DNA of 64,000 nucleotides from Paragyromitra xinjiangensis. Its lineage: Eukaryota; Ascomycota; Pezizomycetes; Pezizales; Discinaceae. Positions 55,727 to 64,000 of the stretch are shown here, one piece after another. Under the pieces are notes generated by a model that saw nothing but the letters and a program-made list of their open reading frames with translations, was not told where the DNA came from and ran no database searches. A program made the position numbers and the translations under genes. Numbering within the stretch: position 1 is the stretch's first letter; each line of letters starts with the position of its first letter. The stretch lies in assembly GCA_038503065.1 (NCBI GenBank), contig JBCAMK010000012.1, positions 1,612,001 to 1,676,000 on the forward strand. Direction: 5' to 3'.

Positions 55727-58145
55727 AATTGGTCTAGAGATCAAATGTTGTTTTCCTACATTGCTTTAGGGTTACACATATATATAACAATATTGATACT
55801 GTAGCAACGGTTAGTACGTATATCGGTTATATGTATATTTCCTTTCCTCAAAGCTGTGAAGTTTGAATTTTACGTGGGCTGGTTATCATATAAATACGTA
55901 CTATAATTTCCTAAAAGTCGAAGGTCTCTTGTTAAAATATTTGGGGTTACGTTTCTCAGAATCCTCACTTAATTAATTGGGTAACTAAGGACACTGCGTT
56001 GCAACCGCACCTCCGAGTCTCCAGCTACCTATTTGGGTAAAAGTGGACAAGAGTGTCACCACACCTCGGAATTTGTAGGAAGGTAACCATGTCATGGAAG
56101 GGGGGGTTTTCTCTACAAATAATGGGGCTTCTCCCCGCCTGTAGGAAAGAATCAAGCAACTCATATTTCTCTACTCTTTATCTTTAAGAGTCCGTTGTGT
56201 GAAGAGGTGCCAGTTCTCCGCAAATTTGCTCCTTAAGGAACGAATTGCAGTGGATGTTATAGGTAGCATGTTCTGCTAGGGTAACCACGGGTAGAACCCG
56301 ATATCTGCAAATTATCTTATCCCCCAACGGCCCCCGCTGCGCTCCGGCGTGCTACTAAAGGTGGCTGCACGGCCATAGGATCTCAGCTAAGGCTACTGGT
56401 GGGTTTGGCGTAATGATCAGTAGCGAGACACTCGGTTGGTGTGGGTGAAACCTCCCGGTGTGGTGTATCTGCAGCATGATCAGTGTGTATGAGATTTTTG
56501 AGTGAATTGGTATGCGTTGCATTAGGGAAAAGATATGCATCAGGAGTGGAGGGAGCCAGGCTGATGAGGGTGATCTACTGGAACACGTAAGGGGTTGTAG
56601 TTAAGAGATGCTAGTGGGAAATCATCGAAGAGCTAGCTGGGTGGAGATTTTGTTCATATTTTCGGGGAGTTGTACGCGGGCCCCCTCACCAACCATCACT
56701 CGACGTTAGGCCCCAGATTCATCTTAGCTGCCTTAGCTGAGGCAATCCCGACATATCTAAGTACGATAGAACCACCCTTCCGCATAAACTAGGAGAAGAT
56801 AAATCTTACAAGAGACAGTATCTGTGGTACGTTAATACGACCGGGAGTGCGCGGACGAAGTGTGGTATACCTTGAAACTACTCCCCCGATTCCCTTACTA
56901 GATCGACTCTAGCAAAATGCTAGTGCCTGGTTGTACTCTCCTAGTTTATACTTACACGGCACCCGCAAGTGCTTCTAGAGGTTTCCTGTATTAGTGGCTG
57001 AAGAAATATACCCAAGACGTTTGCGAGGTTGGAAGTTCTATGGCTAGGATTTAAGATCACCACCAGTCCTAACATGCTCGACCTAAAAGACCCCAACTTT
57101 ATTGTGGCTGTCGGGGTGACTGGTACACCATAGCTGGCCGCTTAGCAAAGGGACAAGCCAGACTCTTATGGGATTTAATCTAGCAAAAACACAGGATTCG
57201 ACTTTTGAAGGAGAATTTTTGAGGCCGGTTGATGTTTAACGAATGCACCCTTAACGATCACAGAAATGTTAATATTTTTATTTTATTTATAAGGCCCTAG
57301 AAACCTCCACACTTTTCTCTCTCGCCGCGTAGTGGTGGACCTTTCTAGGTATCTAGATTGCCATCAAAGCCCTCAGGGTGAGTTTCACCCACTGTACTCT
57401 GGGTCCAAGTCAGCACTAGAAAACAAAGCTTCTACATTACCAACAACCTAAAGTATAACTTTTTAGGAGCCTGCCGTGTCTCGTTGGGTTTGTGCTTTTG
57501 CTAAGGCCCATATGGTGGCTTGTCCATGGTCGAATCATTGGAAAATACCATCCGAAGTGGTTTTAAGCGCTTGAGCTTGATCGACGATTGAGTACACAGT
57601 ATAATACAGTATGTTAACCCTCAACCTGACAGCTGTTCGGCATTTCCAATATCTCCCCTAAAGCCATTCCCTCTAGCTATTCACTTGTATATTATTCTAT
57701 TCGGACTTTTTATCATTGTACATTTCATCGCGACCTGGCGCCCGCTTTATTTTGATGTCAGCAGGGTCGTTCTATATCTCATGACCTCCCCTAGAGATGC
57801 GGGATGGATGCTTCCACCTTTGAAGGAGTTCCCAATATCACAGACGTTCACTTATGCAGAATAAATTATAGGCAATTCGAAGGAACAATACGCTCTTATC
57901 CGTGGAAAGATTTCTAAGCAAATTGTAAAGTTTAAGATAATTGCATAACATGAATTCAATCTCTGTAACGAAACATGGAAAAGAATCTTGAATAATGCCA
58001 CTAAAATTGTTCTTAACCCTCGTCGCATACCTCCGTGCGTCCCAGATCCCAGGAGATTGAACCACAGCTTTCCATCATACCCGGGACCAGAATCACTAGT
58101 AGCTGGGTCTAGTCCGTTTTGACGGAAATAGTGTCTAGTGTTATG
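55727..58145. other. Intergenic, no gene supported
   Basis: About 2.4 kb. Only short frames. Bases about 58030-58134 on the minus strand read as coding-like sequence downstream of the secreted-protein gene (see that entry). Confidence 0.35.
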
Positions 58146-58706
58146 TCAGAAGGGAAAAACTCGATTCACATAATTGACTACTAAAAGGCTCGACTTACCA
58201 TCGGGATACTCTGCCAAGGCGGCATAATCTCCAGCTACAACAAGGCCATAGACTTTCTTGAAATCCTCAGGCGGACAGGAAATACGTCTGGTTCCTCCCT
58301 CAGCAGTTGCATACTGGAATCCACTAACGGCTTGACCATCGGAATCCTCGGGTGTATCTCTTGCGAGCTTTTTGTATGGATAGAACCAATTTGCGCTGTA
58401 GGCAAACCCCGCGTTTAGGCAATAGGTTCCCGATCCACCGCCTTGGAGGTAATTCGAACACCCGCCGGGGTAGTCATTGTAGATTTGACCTTTGGCTCCG
58501 CTTGGAACGTTGATGAACTCTGTACCGTAGCTACCGGCGCCGTTGTTCCCATAGCAGGTGGCGGACGGGATATCATACCAATAGGAGTAGGAAGTGGTAC
58601 CGCAGCCGTACGCATCCCAGTAAAAGCGAATTTCAACAGCAGCGGATGCCTTGAGGGCGAGGATAGCCAAAGTTGAAATTTGAAGAAGGGAGTTATAGAA
58701 ATGCAT
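58146..58706 (-). CDS. Small secreted cysteine-containing protein
   Basis: 186 codons. The N-terminus is a clear signal peptide (MHFYNSLLQISTLAILALKA, cut probably after SA at about 22). The mature part is rich in Gly, Tyr and Ser and has five Cys in short contexts (YGCGT, ATCYGN, GGCSNY, TYCLN, ISCPP). The region AVSGFQYATAEGG to ISCPPED is followed by VYGLVVAGDYAALAEYPDG. I do not recognise a family; it fits the loose class of fungal small secreted proteins. The real 3' end is doubtful: a strong donor (GTAAGT, 58198-58193) lies at the PDG codon and a matching acceptor ends at 58135. Beyond it the reading HYFRQNGLDPATS/GPGYDGKLWFNLLG looks coding but is one base out of phase with the splice. 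Either the intron is retained and the ORF ends at 58146, or the 3' exon has suffered a 1-bp change. Confidence 0.65.
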   Translation of the reverse strand: MHFYNSLLQISTLAILALKASAAVEIRFYWDAYGCGTTSYSYWYDIPSATCYGNNGAGSYGTEFINVPSGAKGQIYNDYPGGCSNYLQGGGSGTYCLNAGFAYSANWFYPYKKLARDTPEDSDGQAVSGFQYATAEGGTRRISCPPEDFKKVYGLVVAGDYAALAEYPDGKSSLLVVNYVNRVFPF

Positions 58707-59611
58707 TTTTGTGTTAAGGTTGACTGGCCTAGGAGATCACCTGGGTGAAGTCTGATAGTGTGAATGTGATTGATGGAAGGGGCGAATTGTCGTACTTATA
58801 TATTCTTAGATGGAACAGCCCGGGGGTGGTCTTTAACGTTAACTTAATCATGTTATTATTAAGTTTAACTCATCTTATTTTTGCCAGTCCCACGTACCTG
58901 GAGTTTTCACTACAGGTCTTTTACCAACCACCGCACACTCGGGAGCCCCCGCATACCCTGATCAACAAACTCGGGGGAAGAAGCCAACCCCAGAAAGCCA
59001 AACCCTTGCACTTCGCAACGTAAGAACGATAAGCACGCATTTCAAACGATATCCCGTCGGCAAAATCGAAGTATAGTTTAGGAAGGGTACCTAGTCCCAT
59101 CCTCACTAGATCCTAGCCAAATTCATGTCATATTCACCCGTCTACAGCTATCGCAAGCTAGTATCACCTGAGAGCCCTTCCATTCCTCCGCATTCCAGCG
59201 GTGAGTTCTCCAAAGCCTTTCAAGCCGAATCTTCTCCGAATTGTCTCGCAAGAGCGCCATAACTCTTCTATATTTCTAGTATATTTCTGGGCTCAGGCCT
59301 AAAACGAAGTCATACCTATGTTAGGTGCTGAATCTAAGCAGTATTTTGACTAAGGTGATAGATTTTTCTGGGTAACAAATAGCCTCAGTAGAGTAATCTA
59401 TATAGATAACAAGAGCGGGATTGTTGGATCCGTAAGAACATGCAATTGCTCTTAGCATATTACTGCTGGTAACATGAAACATGAATAGAAGGATTATTCA
59501 TCTTATTTGTAAATACGCGTACACCTGTATGAGGGATCACAAACCATCGCTCATAAATCAATCGATAGTACCATGCCACTCGCATTTAGTTAGAATACTC
59601 TAAATGTATAT
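58707..59611. other. Intergenic upstream of the secreted-protein gene
   Basis: About 900 bp. It contains the presumed promoter of the minus-strand gene. No other feature is supported. Confidence 0.35.
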
Positions 59612-60200
59612 GTGTTCCGACCCGTCTTCTATTAGAGCCTATTTGTAAAAAGGTCGGCCAGTAGGTAAAGAGGCCAACCCATTTACTAACAGTCCCACTT
59701 TGATTATCGGCTGACCCAGCTACAATTTAACACCAGAAAACGGCCAACCTTCAAATGAAAATTCTTCTTCAACTATAGTTCAGCCCCTTCACCACCCAAC
59801 CACCACTGCACCTAACCATCACAGTTTCATTTATCCCAGGCCACAAAATTTTAGATGCCCCCACTGGCAGCTTTCATTACTTGGGCCCCCATTCTCTAAT
59901 GCACTGCATTGTATACCTTTTGGGGGAATCACATACATTCGTAGTTAAAAGGAGAGTTCATTATCATCATTGTTGGGTTGTAATAACTTTTGCAGACCAC
60001 TGTGATGGTAATTATTTTTCCTGTGTGGCTACAACCTTGCTTAGAGACACAGAATTCTTTGAGTGTGGGCCATCTTTTAGTGTTAACTTGTAGATGGGCC
60101 AGTCAATACTCAAAGCGGTTCCGTTGGTAAATAGGTTGGCCTGTTTACCTACCGGCCGACCTGTTTGCCAATGGGCGAAGATAGAATACGGGTCGGAACA
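59612..60200. mobile_element. Foldback-type element with ~120-bp inverted repeats, 589 bp
   Basis: 59612-59734 is a diverged inverted copy of 60080-60200. Both outer ends read TGTTCCGACCCGT/A going inward and share AGGTCGGCC(A/G)GTAGGTAAA and AGGCCAACC(C/T)ATTTAC blocks. The flanking bases are TATG on both sides (59608-59611 and 60201-60204), a possible 4-bp target duplication. The middle (about 345 bp) has a 70-codon frame without family resemblance. It is a non-autonomous element; I cannot assign the superfamily. Confidence 0.75.
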
Positions 60201-61693
60201 TATGCACGCAATGCCTGCTTATGTCATCACGTCTCTAGAACTACACGTGCTAGGTGATGCCAATTATGACGTCTAGTATTCCTCTTGAACGATACTTTCT
60301 ATGAGCTTTGCACTACTGTAGGTAAATGCATGGATTAGCGCTTTGGGATTGGCTTCCCTGTGGGAACGGGTAAAATTTGTAAGCATGAGGGGCAAATCAA
60401 CCAAGGCCCTAACCCAAAGCAGCCCACATTACAATTACGAGAGATATGAGTTTGATGGTATGTTGGAAGCATTGCTATTCCTTGTCATCGGTACCTATGA
60501 GTAAAAGCCAACCACACCCTACATCCTATAACATTATAGAATCCATTTTACCACATTACGCTAATAATATTCTACCCCACTTTTAAGTTGAAGCCAACCT
60601 CCAGTATGTACAAAGCTTTTCCTAATAGCGGTCTTCCTACATGTTGCCAGATCATCCTGCGGTGTATTCTCAACCTGTGGCTATCCAAGCATTGCACATA
60701 TCCCATGCGATGTCCCCCTTTTCTTGGGGACCGGCACTCCATAGCCGTTGTGTAACGGGGGTTGCTGAGCAATGAATTGCATGTATTAGCTAAAAGATGC
60801 TACTGTAGCATCTCGAGATCGCCCGGGCATTTTGTGTTACTGCACGATTCGCCTAGCTAAAGCTTATCCCATTATACGATCCGAGTCGGCTGACATGCGT
60901 CGAAAACCCTGAAATCGGAGTCTGTAATCGAAGAGTTACTCCTGGGTATATACTATCATCTTAGGGTGATTTTCTCACCAGAATGCCCTAAGAATTAGGC
61001 TCTCATACCGATACCTTTTCGGTTAACTAGATTCGAAAAACAATCTTGTCCAAGGATAGAGGGTACATGTTTGCAAATTTCAGTGAGATTTGCTAGTCGC
61101 TACGGAAGTTTTGGTAGCCGAAAGTATTATTTATAGGTGTAATAGTACTCGCTTGGCCAATCGAGCATAAGGCAACTATACTCTACAGCGTGAGCGGCAA
61201 AAAGCACCCTAGTTAGATGGATTATTTTTGTTATACCCTTCGTAGTAATCAGAATGAATCGGCTCGGGATATATTGTATCCCGGTCAACCCTTTTGGCCA
61301 CTGAACATAGTAACTAGTCCTCGAACCACAAAATCGTCCCACCTTAACTAGCATTCTAGGTCTTCATTTTCTCCCGTGTTTGATCTGCCGTCGGTCATAC
61401 CTGTCGGCCTTGCCGGCTAGAGGCACTTGCAGGAATTGGGTGGGGGTTCAGCTGCTGGAGGTATCCCAAAAACTCAATCGACCACTAGAAAAGAACCCCC
61501 GCATTTGCCCCCAAATTCAGCCCCAACAGATAGGATAGGGACTGCTAGAGAAATTGCCGAGTTCCGCTAAATCTAAATCTAAAAAATCTGTTGGATTGAT
61601 TTCGTTTATGGCTACTTTCTAGTTCCTACGATAGCCAAGCTGATATAACGTCATTTGTACTACCAGATCCCCGAAGGAGCCATCACCTAACTA
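60201..61693. other. Intergenic between inverted-repeat elements
   Basis: About 1.5 kb with no supported gene. Confidence 0.35.
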
Positions 61694-61920
61694 CCGTATA
61701 AACTCGAAAAATTCGTTAGCCCCTTGGCACGCGAGGCGTCGGCAAGCGAGGGGATCTTCTTACTTTGCTTTCTCACTGCTCCAATAGCAAGGACGGTTCT
61801 TACGATAACTTGCACTTTTAGGTTAGTTTGCCACCTTTTGCGCCGTTTGGAGACTCACTCAGTGCCACTTATCGACGCCCTGGATGCCAAGGAGCTAACG
61901 AATTTTTCGAGTTTATACGG
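61694..61920. mobile_element. Mariner-type MITE, 227 bp, 35-bp terminal inverted repeats
   Basis: 61694-61728 (CCGTATAAACTCGAAAAATT and onward to GGC) and the reverse complement of 61886-61920 agree at 34 of 35 positions. The left flank is TA (61692-61693); the right flank is CA (61921-61922), one change away from a TA duplication. The interior has a 71-codon frame that spans the arms and is not a transposase. The outer sequence TACCGTATAAACTCGA is shared with the element at 51043. Confidence 0.8.
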
Positions 61921-62337
61921 CACTCCTAACTACAGGTAAGCATTGTAGTAGTGCGCTGAGCATGTAAGGTCAGAGTTACTCAAGAGTCATGGTGCAGAAA
62001 GTATATATGTGGGGGGTAGGAACAGGATCGATCCCTTGTTCTCTAGACTAGCAGTGTGCCTTTACCTATATATTTTTGCACTTTTTTAATAGACCCTATG
62101 TGCTCGAGCAGTTTCATTTATAGCTCCGAAGCTATGCCAAAATAGAGATGACGTTATTTTTTAATGTTTGGTTGGTTTTTTAGCCTACTTTCGTGTTGTT
62201 TCATGTTAGTGTTAGGGGAGTGCACTTAATACTATACCCCAGAGAACTAGATGTATCTAATGAAGAATATATCTACGCATCTATCGAAGAATCCCCAACA
62301 CATAGACTTACTGCGTGCACGTAGATAGTTGTGCATA
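61921..62337. other. Intergenic between two inverted-repeat elements
   Basis: About 417 bp with no supported gene. Confidence 0.35.
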
Positions 62338-62542
62338 CGGGTCAGTGACTCATCTCTTTCGCAAAAGGGTGACTGGCAAAAGAGGGTTTACTATGGTGGG
62401 GTGGGGGATACCTTCACAAATCCATGTCCATCAGGCCACAGATCAGATAGTGACCTAGTGAGACAACACTCTCCTGAGCGAATAAAAAGATAAAGGTTTC
62501 CTCTAAACGTGTCCTCGCTAAAAAAAGTGAGTAACTGACCCG
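62338..62542. mobile_element. Second mariner-type MITE family, 205 bp
   Basis: The left end CGGGTCAGTGACTCA (from 62338) matches the reverse complement of TGAGTAACTGACCCG (to 62542) at all but one position. TA lies on both sides (62336-62337, 62543-62544). The inverted match even extends outward through GCATA/TATGC, with TGTGC/GCGCA beyond it, so the target may itself have been palindromic. No coding capacity. The end sequence differs from the CCGTA family at 9274, 51043 and 61694. Confidence 0.7.
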
Positions 62543-62985
62543 TATGCGCAGTGTTTTATTACTATGTGAGTGACAACCTATGATCCATCGTGATTGTAGG
62601 GGAAATAAACTCAATGTACCGGGCAGAAATTGCGTACATAAAAGATTACTCACCATCATCCGCCACAAATATCACCGCATATCGGCACCCTAGAGGCTTC
62701 TTACGCCCAGCCTGTTGCCTGCGTCTCCATCAACAAAAGTTCGCCACCTAATAGGAATAGCTAACATGCACTAATCTAATCATTACCTCCGCCCAAGCAC
62801 AGCAAATGCAACACTCAAAGGCAGACGACCAAAAAGAGAACTTCAGAAACCCCACTAATACTCATTCCTGAACCTATATCACGCCATGAACGAATCTACA
62901 AAGAAGCCAATACCCGCAAAACCCACGAAAAGAAAGCAGGAAAATAACCACCACCACCACCCTGTATACGTCACCCCCTTACTAC
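62543..62985. other. 3' flank of FAR11
   Basis: About 440 bp with no supported gene. Confidence 0.35.
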
Positions 62986-64000
62986 TCACCACCCCTCTAA
63001 CCCAGAAACGGACCCGCCCACATCTGCCCACTCCCCACCTTCGATATCAACCAAATCACCATCCATACCATTCCCATTTCCGTTACTGCCAAGGCCACCG
63101 ACACCGACGAGCTCCATCTTGACTAGTTCGCGGCGGAAGAAGTCGCGTTCCTCGGCAAGCATTTCCATATCTGCGCCCATAGACTTTGGGTACCGTCGTA
63201 CGTTATGGAATTGTGTTAGCGAGCGAAGCGCCTGTTCCTGCGGCTATTTTGTGTTAGTAATTTCCCGCGAGTACTTAAAGGAAAAGGGGACCTACCAAGC
63301 TTTCTTCAACCTCCCCGTCTACATCACCACCCGCTAACCAATCATCCCGAAGCTCTGGCCGGCAGTACAGGTAGATATTCGTGATTACTCTCATGTTGCT
63401 TTGACGCCACTTGCGGCCGCAGTATGGAACCTGACCTTTGAATAGCTTTAGTGTGTATAGCCGCAGTTCGTTCTGGGGGCACTTTAGAGGCTTGCGTAAG
63501 ATTGCGCTGCTCTTGTATTGGACGAGGGCTAGGTTACGATGTGCTTTTGACTTCACCATTTTCTGCATGGTGCGCAGGAAGTTGATCGCTGTGAAGAAGT
63601 TACGCCATGAGAAGTCGGTGATGGCGTCGGGAGGAGAGGTGGTTGGGTCGAGGGAGAAAGAGCTAGATGGGGGTGGCGATGGCTGGTGTGAGGTGTGATG
63701 GTATTTAGGGATGGGAGGGGGGCAGGCTTCGTCGGGCGAGGAGTCAGGGTAGGAATTAGAGGTGTGAAGAGGTGTGGGATGCGCAGAGTGTTGATTGCAG
63801 AAGTGGAAGTAGGACATCTCCTTGCGATCAGTTTTGGTAGTGACCATGGCAACGGTGTCTTGTTGGTTGAAGAGTTTCAAGACAAGAGGGAGGTAGTTAG
63901 AGTCTAAAAGGAGCTGGGTTAGGTATTCAAACTTGAGCACGTCTATTCACAAAGTCAGCATCTGCTCCTTGAAATATCACTCGTGAAACCTACGTGAAAC
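62986..64000 (-). CDS. FAR11: FAR11/STRIP-type STRIPAK subunit, C-terminal part (runs off right edge)
   Basis: The last two full exons, 63942-63296 and 63243-62986, encode about 300 C-terminal residues; a further exon (63994 and beyond) leaves the window. The sequence has the hallmarks of the conserved C-terminal domain of fungal Far11 and animal STRIP1/2: LKFEYLTQLLLDSNYLPLVL, FSWRNFFTAINFLRTMQKMV, KAHRNLALVQYKSSAIL, LRLYTLKLFKGQVPYCGRKW, RQSNMRVITNIYLYCRPELR and, in the last exon, PQEQALRSLTQFHNVRRYP plus AEERDFFRRELVKMEL. The protein is the scaffold core of the STRIPAK phosphatase-kinase complex, which governs hyphal fusion, septation and sexual development in filamentous ascomycetes. A Ser/Pro-rich insert (HTSHQPSPPPSSS) and a Gly/Asn-rich tail are typical lineage additions. 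Confidence 0.9.

Overview
The window looks like nuclear DNA of a filamentous ascomycete (Pezizomycotina). Genes are split by short GT-AG introns of roughly 50-90 bp and many begin with a tiny first exon. Recognisable families are fungal: HUS1, CYC2, CRT10, CLPTM1-like, a TDA3-like flavoprotein, SLD7, FAR11, Clr5-domain proteins and a STAND (NACHT-ankyrin) gene. I cannot name a species. I saw no rRNA, tRNA or CRISPR array.

Layout. 1-13.8 kb is accessory: the 3' part of an ankyrin gene at the left edge, a Clr5-ankyrin gene (2006-4755) cut by three in-frame TAG codons, a 5 kb gene-poor stretch carrying a hAT-type MITE with a perfect 8-bp target duplication (6065-6595) and a small TA-flanked inverted-repeat element (9274-9417), then an intact 1,286-residue Clr5-Clr5-ankyrin gene (9716-13770). 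14.8-17.0 kb holds head-to-head HUS1 and CYC2. 17.4-21.0 kb holds two minus-strand genes that keep their exon structure but have lost hallmark catalytic residues: a frameshifted aspartate-kinase relative and a short-chain dehydrogenase relative. 21.5-36.5 kb is core-like: an unknown protein, CRT10, CLPTM1-like and TDA3-like. 36.5-44.4 kb has no gene I can support. 44.4-50.7 kb has an F-box gene and SLD7. 51-55.7 kb has an inverted-repeat element and a NACHT-ankyrin pseudogene with three lesions. 58.1-58.7 kb has a small secreted-protein gene. 59.6-62.6 kb has three more inverted-repeat elements. The right edge carries the 3' part of FAR11.

How it fits together. Core genes (checkpoint clamp, replication initiation, RNR regulation, STRIPAK, mitochondrial haem-protein biogenesis, membrane trafficking) sit as islands between accessory stretches rich in repeat proteins and non-autonomous transposons. 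The ankyrin genes show near-identical internal repeats, array duplications, a duplicated Clr5 exon and nonsense changes of the C-to-T-in-CpA type. That fits a birth-and-death family of the kind seen among fungal NLR-like genes. An immune or self-recognition role is inference only.

Intron-exon models were spliced by eye from reading-frame continuity and GT-AG signals. Isolated 1-base frameshifts could also be assembly errors.
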